Made by a program: the position numbers and the translations under genes
The notes under the pieces: generated by a model
What the model saw: only the letters and a program-made list of their open reading frames with translations
Told to the model about the DNA's origin: nothing
The model's database searches: none
Shown here: piece after piece, positions 51,521-59,517 of the stretch
Layout of the letters: each line of letters starts with the position of its first letter
Position numbering within the stretch: the first letter of the stretch is position 1
NCBI GenBank assembly: GCA_018267195.1
Contig: JAFDYY010000001.1
Span: forward strand, 124,001 to 188,000
DNA from: Bacteroidota bacterium
GTDB taxonomy: Bacteria > Bacteroidota > Bacteroidia > Cytophagales > Cyclobacteriaceae
Reading direction: 5' to 3'
Length of the DNA stretch: 64,000 bases

Positions 51521-52458
51521 TTTGCCAGTGTTTCGTATCGGTTTAAAAAATCCTGGTAGCTCAATCGGATACCATCTCTTAATTCTGTTTTATGTTTCCA
51601 GCCCAGTGCCTGTATTTTTGATACATCCATTAGTTTACGCGGGGTGCCATCGGGTTTAGATAAATCATTTTTAATTACTCCCCGGTATCCTATCTCCTGG
51701 GCGATGAGCGTGGCCAATTCCTGAATAGACAGATCGGTGCCGCTGCCAATGTTGATGATCTCGGGAGAATGGTAGTGGTTCATCAGAAACAAGCAAGCCT
51801 CGGCTAAGTCATCGGCAAACAAAAATTCGCGCAATGGTTTACCACTGCCCCAAATCACCACTTCCGGTACATTTTGAACTTTAGCCTCATGAAAGCGTCT
51901 GATCAGAGCCGGCAGTACGTGTGCGTTTTGCGGATGGTAATTATCGCCATAGCCATATAAATTAGAAGGCATTACACTGATAAAGTGGTCGCCATATTGA
52001 TCATGAAACGACTGGCAAAGTTTAATGCCCGCAATTTTGGCCACCGCATACGCATCGTTGGTAGGTTCGAGCGGCCCGGTAAGCAGCGATTCTTCGCGGA
52101 TGGGCTGCTCGGCAAACTTGGGGTAAATACACGAAGACCCGAGCAGCAATAATTTTTTTACCTTATGATCATGAGCGGCCTTAATGACGTTGGCTTCTAT
52201 AATCAGGTTATCGTAAATAAAATCGGCTTTATAAAGACTGTTGGCCAGAATGCCACCAACTTTGGCTGCTGCTACGAAAACATAATCGGGTTTTTCTTTT
52301 TCAAAAAAAGATTGTACCGCATGCTGATGACGCAGGTCTAACTCAGCCGATGTGCGGGTAATTAAATTTTGGTAGCCAGCCTTCTGCAGCGCACGATCAA
52401 TGGCTGAGCCCACCATACCCCGATGCCCGGCCACATATATTTTAGAAGTCAGTTCCAT
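51517..52458 (-). CDS. fcl: GDP-L-fucose synthase
   Basis: NADPH-dependent epimerase/reductase (313 aa) that converts GDP-4-keto-6-deoxymannose to GDP-L-fucose. The start [18 protein letters not shown] is the family signature, followed by [11 protein letters not shown] and LLGSSCIYP. The catalytic Tyr and Lys are in [12 protein letters not shown], and [21 protein letters not shown] is diagnostic. It precedes gmd and follows the Wzc-like kinase by three bases. With the GT11-like enzyme in this locus it argues that fucose is a component of the polysaccharide. Confidence 0.97.
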   Translation of the reverse strand: MELTSKIYVAGHRGMVGSAIDRALQKAGYQNLITRTSAELDLRHQHAVQSFFEKEKPDYVFVAAAKVGGILANSLYKADFIYDNLIIEANVIKAAHDHKVKKLLLLGSSCIYPKFAEQPIREESLLTGPLEPTNDAYAVAKIAGIKLCQSFHDQYGDHFISVMPSNLYGYGDNYHPQNAHVLPALIRRFHEAKVQNVPEVVIWGSGKPLREFLFADDLAEACLFLMNHYHSPEIINIGSGTDLSIQELATLIAQEIGYRGVIKNDLSKPDGTPRKLMDVSKIQALGWKHKTELRDGIRLSYQDFLNRYETLAK

Positions 52459-52461
52459 TCT

Positions 52462-54816
52462 TTATTCTGAATAATAACCGTACCCGTTTTTCTTTTTGGA
52501 AGAGCCATAGCCGTACGAATAACCGTAGCCATACCCGTAGCCATAGCCATACCCGGTTTTATACACGTCATTTAGCACCAAACTAATGCTCTTCAGTTTT
52601 CCCGACCGGTAAAATTCATCTACATCTTTTAATAAAGCTTTCGGAGTATAATTCTGCCGCACGATAAAAACCGTATGATCGGCATACTTGGCCATTTCAA
52701 AGGCATCCGTTACGATGGCCAGCGGAGGGGTATCTATTATAATATAATCGTATTCGTTCAGCACCTCTTTCAGCAGTTTATCAAACCGGTCAGTCAGCAA
52801 TAACTCAGAAGGGTTAGGCGGCACAGGCCCTCCGCTAATGATGTCCAGATTTTCTACGGAAGTATGTTGCAACACTTCCCGAAGTGTATTGAGGTTGCTC
52901 AGGTAATTACTGAGGCCTTTGTCGTTAGTAAGGTTAAAGTCGGTAAAAATTTTAGGCTTGCGCATATCGGCACCGATAATCAGTGTTTTGCGCCCCGACA
53001 TGGCAAATACGGTAGCCAGGTTGATGGTAGAAAATGTTTTTCCTTCTCCACTGATGGAACTGGACACCACAAATATTTTTTTAATTTGATTGCCGGTAAA
53101 AAAATTGAGGTTAGAGCGTATGGCCCGGAACGACTCGGCCACCGATGATTTAGGCTGAAGGGTTACGGCCAGGTTATCTTTAGATGCGTGGTGTCCAATA
53201 CCCCCGATAAAAGGAATGGCTGTAATTTTTTCAATGTCTTCTTTCGACTGGACTTTCTGATTAAAAAACTCGACTAAAACAAACCCCAGTGCCGGGATAA
53301 CCAGCCCGATCAGCCAGCCGAAAAGGTAGTTTCTGCTGGTGTTGGGAGAAATGGCAACTCCCTGCATGGGCGGGTTTACACGCAAAATACTCGAGGTGTT
53401 AGAGGCTTTCGATATGCCCGCTTCCGACATTTTTTGCATCAGAAAAACATACAAGCCTTCCAGCAAAGAATAGTTGCGTTGAATAGAAATATATTGGCGT
53501 TGGGTAATGGGTAATTGATTGGTCTGCTTTTCTAAGGCATTGAATTGTTGAGCCAGAATATCGCTTTTAAATTTATCGGTTACCCTCAAGGAATGTATTG
53601 ATTCCAGTAAATTTCCTTTTATCTTATCTAACCGGCTGAGGCCTCCATGCACTAACGGGTTTTCGACCAAGCCTTTTTCTAAATACATTTTTAACTCTAA
53701 CTGGATATCAATCATCTTACCAACCAGAGAGGATAACACGCCATCCGTAACCCCCACAGACGAAGGCAATACTACCAGATCGAGATTTTTTCCTTGCCGG
53801 ATATATTTTTCCAAATAATCATAATAATTAGTCCGGATGATCTGCTCCATCTTCTGTTCATCCAGCTTATCGAGCTTCTCATATAACCGCTTCGCCTCGT
53901 CATCCAGTTTTTCTGTACTATTAGAAATTTGAAATTGCTGCAACTTGTTTTCAAAAATATGGAGGGAGTCGGCAATCTCATTTAATTGTTTGCGAATAAA
54001 AATAATGCTTCGTTCGGCTGCCTGATTTTTTTTATCTAAATCGTATTGCTGGTATTTAGTAATAAGTCCGTTCATGAAATCAATTTCCTTCTGCGGGTTA
54101 GTGCCATTGACCGATAAGTTCAGTACCCCCGCTCCTTCTTCGGCCCAATCAGCCGTCACCCTACCAACATACGAGGAGGTTACGGCCAGCGGATCTAAAA
54201 AGGTTAAAATGAAAGGCATGTTTTTGATTGATGTCACCTCTTGCCATCCGTTTTTCATAACCATAAAATGATGCCCCTGAAACTCCAGGCTGTCGTTAAA
54301 CCGGAATATTTTTTCCTGAATAGGAGCTTCCCTGCTTTTTATGGAAAAGGTATTCTCATCCAGTACCTTAAACATTAACGATGCACCATACGAGCCGTTC
54401 TTTATCAACAGTTTTACTTTCACGGGCATACCGTATGTCTCGGTGGTTTTGATGTCGCCTTCATTAAAAAAAGCTACTTCAAAATTTAAGTCTTCAATTA
54501 CTTCCTGAATTAACGGGTAAGAACGGATAATATAGGGTTCGTTCAGGTAATTCCGGTATGGATCAATCAGTGAGTTTTTGTATAATAAATCTGCCCCGCT
54601 GGCATCTTCTTTCTCGCGTATAATAACGGAAGCTGTAATGGGGTAAACCCGGTCGGCATACCGGTTTACTATAAAAGCATACGTAAGCGAGGCCGCTACC
54701 GAAAGCACAATCAGATACCAGTAGCGCAAGGCCCGGTAGGCCATGCGTTTATAATCAAGAGTGGCCCCTTCCAGCGGATTTGTTTTAGTCGGAATACCCG
54801 ATTGTGGTGTGTTCAT
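52462..54816 (-). CDS. Wzc-like polysaccharide co-polymerase and tyrosine autokinase
   Basis: Inner-membrane protein (784 aa) controlling chain length and export. A Wzz-type chain-length domain flanked by two membrane helices (about residues 34-52 and 500-520) with a periplasmic coiled-coil region is followed by a cytosolic BY-kinase: Walker A VSSSISGEGKTFS, A' IIGADMRKPK and Walker B YDYIIIDTPPL. The C-terminus is a tyrosine cluster of alternating Tyr and Gly, encoded by a hexanucleotide-like repeat, with about a dozen Tyr as autophosphorylation sites. It overlaps the Wza-like gene by four bases and precedes fcl by three. Confidence 0.95.
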   Translation of the reverse strand: MNTPQSGIPTKTNPLEGATLDYKRMAYRALRYWYLIVLSVAASLTYAFIVNRYADRVYPITASVIIREKEDASGADLLYKNSLIDPYRNYLNEPYIIRSYPLIQEVIEDLNFEVAFFNEGDIKTTETYGMPVKVKLLIKNGSYGASLMFKVLDENTFSIKSREAPIQEKIFRFNDSLEFQGHHFMVMKNGWQEVTSIKNMPFILTFLDPLAVTSSYVGRVTADWAEEGAGVLNLSVNGTNPQKEIDFMNGLITKYQQYDLDKKNQAAERSIIFIRKQLNEIADSLHIFENKLQQFQISNSTEKLDDEAKRLYEKLDKLDEQKMEQIIRTNYYDYLEKYIRQGKNLDLVVLPSSVGVTDGVLSSLVGKMIDIQLELKMYLEKGLVENPLVHGGLSRLDKIKGNLLESIHSLRVTDKFKSDILAQQFNALEKQTNQLPITQRQYISIQRNYSLLEGLYVFLMQKMSEAGISKASNTSSILRVNPPMQGVAISPNTSRNYLFGWLIGLVIPALGFVLVEFFNQKVQSKEDIEKITAIPFIGGIGHHASKDNLAVTLQPKSSVAESFRAIRSNLNFFTGNQIKKIFVVSSSISGEGKTFSTINLATVFAMSGRKTLIIGADMRKPKIFTDFNLTNDKGLSNYLSNLNTLREVLQHTSVENLDIISGGPVPPNPSELLLTDRFDKLLKEVLNEYDYIIIDTPPLAIVTDAFEMAKYADHTVFIVRQNYTPKALLKDVDEFYRSGKLKSISLVLNDVYKTGYGYGYGYGYGYSYGYGSSKKKNGYGYYSE

Positions 54817-55598
54817 CTTCTGTTCAGGGTAATAACTAACAACAAAATAGAAACAGCCGAGAGCACCATGGCCAGGTTTTGGCTAAAGTACAAACGGTAC
54901 GGACGTTGCTTCAATGGCGGAACGATGATCACATCATTTTGGTGCACATAGTAGTGGGGCGACTTAATAAAATCTTCACTGAGCAAATCCACATAATACA
55001 CCTCCGCCTTATCGCTTTCTTGCCGGATAATTTTCACCCTGGAGCGATCGGCAAAGTCATTTAACCCACCGGCCAGCCCAATTGCCTCAGGTAAACTGAC
55101 CCGGTTATTGTTGAGCGTGATGGAGCCTTCCTTTAACACTTCGCCCAAAATCGTGATGCGGTAGTTTAGCAATCTCACTTTTACTATGGGAGCCTCCAGA
55201 TACGATTTAACAATTTTTTGAAGGGTATCTTGTGCCTGGAAAATGGTAAGCCCGGCCACCTTTACTTTGCCCACTACCGGAATGGGAATATCGCCATTTT
55301 CATCTACCAACTCGCCAAACAAGAGCGCTCCGCCTACCATTCCGTTTCCCATCATGGTATTGCCTTGCGTTTGTTGGCCTAAAAAATCGAACTCTTTTTG
55401 AGTCAGGCTCTGATACCGTACCGAAATAATGTCGTTGGTTTGTATTTTATATTCGAAAGGCTGGAGTTGGTATATCCGTACAGCCGTATCGGCCGGGTGC
55501 CGGGTCAGGTCATTTTTTTGAAAAAGCAAATGTTTTCGGTTGGTAACACAGGCCGTTACAACGACCATTCCCATAAAAAACAACCCGATCTTTCGCAT
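54813..55598 (-). CDS. Polysaccharide export lipoprotein, Wza-like
   Basis: Periplasmic/outer-membrane export protein (261 aa) of the Wza/KpsD family. The signal peptide starts MRKIGLFFMGMVVVTAC with a lipobox and lipidated Cys. The Poly_export domain covers YKIQTNDIISVRY to about residue 130, with SLBB-like domains near VRLLNYRITILGEVLKEGS and FADRSRVKII. Unlike E. coli Wza it ends with a hydrophobic helix (about residues 235-257) and a short basic tail. The inner ATG is chosen because the longer frame starts with GTG and puts extra residues before the signal. It is the first gene of the leftward cluster. Confidence 0.9.
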   Translation of the reverse strand: MRKIGLFFMGMVVVTACVTNRKHLLFQKNDLTRHPADTAVRIYQLQPFEYKIQTNDIISVRYQSLTQKEFDFLGQQTQGNTMMGNGMVGGALLFGELVDENGDIPIPVVGKVKVAGLTIFQAQDTLQKIVKSYLEAPIVKVRLLNYRITILGEVLKEGSITLNNNRVSLPEAIGLAGGLNDFADRSRVKIIRQESDKAEVYYVDLLSEDFIKSPHYYVHQNDVIIVPPLKQRPYRLYFSQNLAMVLSAVSILLLVITLNRR

Positions 55599-55613
55599 GA
55601 ATAAAAATTTCAC

Positions 55614-55818
55614 TGTAAAATAGAATGCAAATTAGGAATAATTAAGCGACCTGTAAAATTTGAAAATAGTATTCATCCATTCCGGTCTATTTGTTTTTTT
55701 CTCACCCTCCGCATTCCCATCTGCAATCAAACTTCGTTCTTTCTCCATGATCTATTTTCCAATACGGAGTTTGTCATTCGGCAAACTGGCCTTGTGGTTT
55801 CCTTACTTATTTCCACAC
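55614..55818. other. Gap between the polysaccharide cluster and the subtilase gene
   Basis: About 205 bases with no convincing gene. It must hold the promoter for the leftward polysaccharide genes starting with the Wza-like gene. The nearest candidate -7 element, CTAATTTG on the coding strand, deviates from TAnnTTTG, so no promoter is assigned. Confidence 0.5.
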
Positions 55819-57411
55819 TTAATTTATTCTTACCACGCGAACGGTGCGGGTAAATGTGGGTTGAGAAATTTTAGCAAAATATACTCCGGCTGCTACCTGC
55901 GAAAGATCAATGGCATACGGATTGTTTTGCCAGGAAAGGGTATCACTCCACTCTAAAATCATTTTTCCATTGGCATCATATAAACTAAAATTAAAGCGAC
56001 TGTTGTCGGGATTTTTAAATACAATTTTTATTTCCTGACTCGTGGGGTTCGGATATACCTGAAAGGCATCATCGAATGACGTAAACGTCATCGCTTTTAA
56101 AAAATTAGGAATACCGTAACCTAATTGATTGTTGGGCGTTTCAGCCAGCGATGCAGAGTTAATGATCCGCGAACAAATTTCTTTTGCCGAGGCATTGGGC
56201 AAGGCTTGCCGCAACCCGATAACCAGCGAAGCAATTAAGGGCGTAGAAAACGAAGTGCCATACTGCCCTATCAACACACCGGAAGAGTTAATTACAGAAG
56301 TTCCGCTGCCCATGGCCGCTACATCAGGTTTAATGCGTCCATCAGCCGTAGGCCCCACCAAACTGAAATTACTCCACAGCCCATTGCCATCTACCGATGC
56401 GCACGCCAAAATGCCTGCCGCATCAGCCGGAAAAAGAATGTTAGGCCACGTGCTGTCGTACCAGTTGCCGGCTGCGTTTACCACGAGTATGCCGCGCACA
56501 GCCGCAGCGTGTGCTGCCCGCGATATTACCGAAGTGTGGCCGTTCAAATCGGCCAGCGTATAGTTCATAGACGGATCATCAAACGTGCTGTACCCCAGTG
56601 AAGAGCTGATCACCTCTACCCCGATGCTGTCGGCCCGCTCGGCTGCAAATAGCCAGTTGTATTCTTCTACCCGGTATTCGCTCGTTACATCTTCTGTTTC
56701 GTAAAGGTAAAAATTGGCCTTGCCGGCTCCTCCCATATAACTTCCCAAAATAGTTCCGGCTATTACCGACAATACTTCTTCTCCATGGGAATTATCCGAA
56801 TACACATCGGTTGTATTTTTTACGAAATTAAATGCTTCTTTCAATCGGCTATCGGTATATATTTTTTGAAATGCCGTCATGGTATTGACCCCGGTAAAGC
56901 CGCCATCCAATACGGCTACATCAATGCCCTCGCCCTGATAGCCTTGCTGCTGCATCTGATCTACCCCGATCATCAGAAGTTGTTGCGGATACAGAGCCGA
57001 ACTAAGTTGCGATGTCTTCTCTAATTTCTGTTTTGTTTGTGTACGCGCATTGAGCTTGGTACCCGGAGCCACCAGCTCTACTGAAATAACAAACGGTAAA
57101 TTAGCTACCACCGAAGCAATGGAAACCGTTGTCTGTATCAACACGCCATTCAACCAACGCGAAGAATAAAACACCGATGCTCCCGTGGCCTTCACCTGAT
57201 TTACATACGTTGCATTAACCGGAAAATCTTCAGCCGAAAGAGAAAAATTTTCTTTTCCTCTCCGGTCAATACTTTTTTGAGAAAGAAACTGCAAAGGGGC
57301 GCTTGCCGAATAAACTGAATTTGCCTTGTCTTTAAAGTGAACAAAATACCGGTTTACCTGGGCATTGACTGAAAACGGCAAGAGTAAAAGCAACCATCTA
57401 CTGATGCCCAT
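55819..57411 (-). CDS. Secreted subtilase (S8 family) with type IX sorting domain
   Basis: Serine protease of 530 aa. The signal peptide spans residues 1-17 (ending NAQ). An I9-like propeptide region follows, then the catalytic Asp169 in DVAVLDGG, His209 in NSHGEEVL and Ser387 in GTSFSTP, with Asn in VNAAGNW as oxyanion residue. The C-terminal 80 residues form a type IX secretion sorting domain (VYPNPTSQEIKIVF to VRVVRIN), so it is exported across the outer membrane. It overlaps the upstream lipoprotein gene by 14 bases and probably shares its promoter. All catalytic residues are intact. Confidence 0.95.
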   Translation of the reverse strand: MGISRWLLLLLPFSVNAQVNRYFVHFKDKANSVYSASAPLQFLSQKSIDRRGKENFSLSAEDFPVNATYVNQVKATGASVFYSSRWLNGVLIQTTVSIASVVANLPFVISVELVAPGTKLNARTQTKQKLEKTSQLSSALYPQQLLMIGVDQMQQQGYQGEGIDVAVLDGGFTGVNTMTAFQKIYTDSRLKEAFNFVKNTTDVYSDNSHGEEVLSVIAGTILGSYMGGAGKANFYLYETEDVTSEYRVEEYNWLFAAERADSIGVEVISSSLGYSTFDDPSMNYTLADLNGHTSVISRAAHAAAVRGILVVNAAGNWYDSTWPNILFPADAAGILACASVDGNGLWSNFSLVGPTADGRIKPDVAAMGSGTSVINSSGVLIGQYGTSFSTPLIASLVIGLRQALPNASAKEICSRIINSASLAETPNNQLGYGIPNFLKAMTFTSFDDAFQVYPNPTSQEIKIVFKNPDNSRFNFSLYDANGKMILEWSDTLSWQNNPYAIDLSQVAAGVYFAKISQPTFTRTVRVVRIN

Positions 57412-58102
57412 ATCGCAACAAAGTTTGCCGATAATAGAAACCGTTCTTAATTATTTTAGCACCAAAACAATTTCCATCTGTTAAATAGTTAAATACAGAC
57501 AACTCTTTATAGACCAAACCTGCGGGGGGCGCATACACCTCTACTTCCACATCTTTAGTAACCAGGTTCTGCACATTGCTTTGACTCACCGTTAAACTGA
57601 TGGCAAATTTTTTTCCGTTTGGCATCGTAAAGGGCACATTGTGGCTAATCAATTTATAATTGGCAGCCCCCAGGTTATTATATAGGTTTCCATTCCAGGT
57701 GGTGCTGTCTTTTAGCGGAAAAATAATTTTTACATACGAAATATTCCCTTCATTTATTACTACTTGGTTGGCCGTTACCCGGGCCGACCAGACATCTAAG
57801 TTTATCCAGGCCAGTGTGGTGTCGGGGGTGGTAAACCGTTGTATCACATACGTAAAACCACCTTCAGCATTTTTAGACGAATCGGTTACCAGTGTTTTTA
57901 AAAAATAAATGCGGGTGGTGTCGTTGGCCTGAGCGGTACAAGCCAACTGGTTGTAGGATGTACTCGTTACCTGATAGATGCGGTAATCGCCCACCTGTAA
58001 CGGGTAGTAGCTTTGCGGGTTGGGCAAGAGCATCTCCGAATGAGAGCATCTCCCGGTTAAAATAACCAATCCAAAAAAAAACAGGAAATTTTTTAACCTC
58101 AT
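57398..58102 (-). CDS. Lipoprotein of unknown function
   Basis: A 234-residue protein with no recognised family. The N-terminus MRLKNFLFFFGLVILTGRC is a lipoprotein signal with Cys19 as likely acylation site. The mature part opens with NPQSYYPLQVGDYRIYQV, a pattern seen in Bacteroidota lipoproteins that hold a beta-sandwich or barrel, and continues with alternating strands. It contains several Thr/Asn-rich loops. A strong Shine-Dalgarno-like site precedes the start and a TAnnTTTG element lies further up. The end overlaps the subtilase start by 14 bases, so the two are linked; it could be a chaperone or substrate of the protease. Confidence 0.8.
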   Translation of the reverse strand: MRLKNFLFFFGLVILTGRCSHSEMLLPNPQSYYPLQVGDYRIYQVTSTSYNQLACTAQANDTTRIYFLKTLVTDSSKNAEGGFTYVIQRFTTPDTTLAWINLDVWSARVTANQVVINEGNISYVKIIFPLKDSTTWNGNLYNNLGAANYKLISHNVPFTMPNGKKFAISLTVSQSNVQNLVTKDVEVEVYAPPAGLVYKELSVFNYLTDGNCFGAKIIKNGFYYRQTLLRYGHQ

Positions 58103-58108
58103 AACGAT

Positions 58109-58113
58109 CCTCC
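58109..58113 (-). promoter_or_regulatory. Strong Shine-Dalgarno-like site for the lipoprotein gene
   Basis: GGAGG on the coding strand stands six bases before the ATG. Such sites are rare in Bacteroidota, where most genes lack one, so this start is well supported. Confidence 0.6.
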
Positions 58114-58139
58114 AATCAAAAAAATAATTTAGCCAACAT

Positions 58140-58147
58140 CAAAGTTA
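58140..58147 (-). promoter_or_regulatory. Bacteroidota -7 element for the lipoprotein/subtilase pair
   Basis: TAACTTTG on the coding strand matches TAnnTTTG, 37 bases before the lipoprotein start. It lies in the 70-base gap shared with the divergent TrpF-like gene. Confidence 0.5.
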
Positions 58148-58172
58148 TTTTTTTCTTTTCAATATTTGAGGC

Positions 58173-58733
58173 ATGTTAAAAACAAAAGTAAAAGTAAGTA
58201 ACATTACCAACCTGAGCGAAGCCCGGTATTGTGCCGGCATGGGGGTAGATTATTTATCCTTTCCGGTGCCCCTGGTTTCGCTTGAAGTCTATCGCGAAAT
58301 CGCCTCGTGGGTAACCGGTCCTCAATTTGGTATTGAAATAGATGCCGACCATATTCCGTTGCTAAACGATTATCCTTTTGATTTTATTGAAATAGCCTCC
58401 TCCGATATTTTATCTGTGCCGTTCACTTCAGAAAAATTTATCAGGATTCAGACGAAAGACTGGCCACAACAAAGAGCGGCCATCCGGCATTTAAAAAATA
58501 CGAACGTAATCGTTGAACTGGCTGTCTCCTCCCCGGATGAGGCTACAATTCAATTCATTAAAAATGTAGCCACCGAATTTAATATCTTCATCAAGATAGA
58601 AAACAATGCTTGGCTCAGTACGCTGTTGCAACTGCCGGTGGCCGGCTTCAGTCTGGAAGGAAATCACGAATCGAAACCGGGGCTAAAAGAATATCCGCTT
58701 TCAGAAATTTTGGAACAATTAGATGTAGATTAG
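58173..58733 (+). CDS. TrpF-like protein (phosphoribosylanthranilate isomerase-like)
   Basis: A 186-residue protein whose N-terminus KVKVSNITNLSEARYCAGMG closely parallels TrpF (K-V/I-C-G-I-T-x-x-x-D-A-x-x-A-x-x-x-G). The general barrel layout and the late GFSLEGNHESKPGLKEY segment, where TrpF has its phosphate-binding loop, fit a TIM barrel. The catalytic Cys of TrpF is replaced by Ser (VSN instead of ICG), and the length is slightly short. It is not next to other trp genes. Isomerase activity is doubtful; a related sugar-phosphate or ligand-binding role is possible. It faces the sirtuin gene across about 70 bases. Confidence 0.55.
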   Translation: MLKTKVKVSNITNLSEARYCAGMGVDYLSFPVPLVSLEVYREIASWVTGPQFGIEIDADHIPLLNDYPFDFIEIASSDILSVPFTSEKFIRIQTKDWPQQRAAIRHLKNTNVIVELAVSSPDEATIQFIKNVATEFNIFIKIENNAWLSTLLQLPVAGFSLEGNHESKPGLKEYPLSEILEQLDVD

Positions 58734-58806
58734 CTGTCTTTCAAAATTTAAATCCAATTGGGCAGATGATGCATCCCTCATGCATAACCTAGGTTAAAAT
58801 TTATAG

Positions 58807-59499
58807 TCAGTCATTCTCATTCAACCAATTCCGTTTTACCATCTCTAAACCGATGCTCGCCTTTTCGGCCACAAAGTGCAGATTGGGAATAGGTAAAATT
58901 TCCGGTTTCTTCGGATCTACAATATATTTAACAGCGTCCTCCGGTACATAATCAATAAGGCCGGCCGCGGGGTAAACTACCAAAGATGTGCCCACTACCA
59001 AAAAAATAGCAGCCTGCGCAGCGGTTCGGGCAGCTACCTCCATCATCGGCACCATTTCGCCAAACCAAACTATATTCGGGCGAAGTTGTGAGCCGCGCTC
59101 ACAGCAGTCGCCCATGTTTAGCTCCTCTCCTTCTATTTTATAAATAAGTGAAGGGTCTATTGTGCTTCTCGATTCAAACAAACTACCGTGAAGGTGAATG
59201 ACCTTCTTCGAGCCGGCCCGTTCGTGCAAATCATCTACATTTTGTGTTAGGATGGTTACTTCAAAGTGCTGTTGAAGCTCCGACAGAATCTCGTGTGCCC
59301 GGTTGGGCTTTGCGTGCCGGGCGGCTTTTCTGCGTTGATTATAAAACGTAAGAACACGTTCCGGATTTTTCTGCCAGGCTTCGGGGGTGGCCACATCTTC
59401 CACTTTGTGTCCTTCCCACAAACCACCGGCATCGCGAAAGGTAGCCAGCCCGCTTTCGGCCGAAATACCGGCCCCGGTTAATACCACCAATTTTTTCAC
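58807..59499 (-). CDS. cobB: NAD-dependent protein deacylase (sirtuin, CobB-like)
   Basis: Class III sirtuin (230 aa) that removes acetyl or succinyl groups from protein lysines, using NAD. LTGAGISAESGLATFRDAGGLW and LTQNVDDLHERAGS bind NAD; the catalytic His is in IHLHGSL. FYNQRR has the YxxR residues linked to desuccinylation. The usual zinc CxxC pairs are missing: only a CC dipeptide remains near residue 132 before RPNIVWFGE. It follows the S9 peptidase by 18 bases and likely forms an operon with it. Confidence 0.93.
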   Translation of the reverse strand: MKKLVVLTGAGISAESGLATFRDAGGLWEGHKVEDVATPEAWQKNPERVLTFYNQRRKAARHAKPNRAHEILSELQQHFEVTILTQNVDDLHERAGSKKVIHLHGSLFESRSTIDPSLIYKIEGEELNMGDCCERGSQLRPNIVWFGEMVPMMEVAARTAAQAAIFLVVGTSLVVYPAAGLIDYVPEDAVKYIVDPKKPEILPIPNLHFVAEKASIGLEMVKRNWLNEND

Positions 59500-59517
59500 A
59501 ACCGGTTCAACTGTATT

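Noticed and set aside
52497-52560. Short direct repeats resembling a CRISPR or VNTR locus
   Set aside because: The repeats are Tyr-Gly codons of the Wzc-like tail, in frame, without spacers.
58769-58795. ATGCAT repeat pair and AACCTAGGTT palindrome in the convergent gap
   Set aside because: Stem lengths of six and five bases without a T-tract are too weak to call a terminator or binding site.
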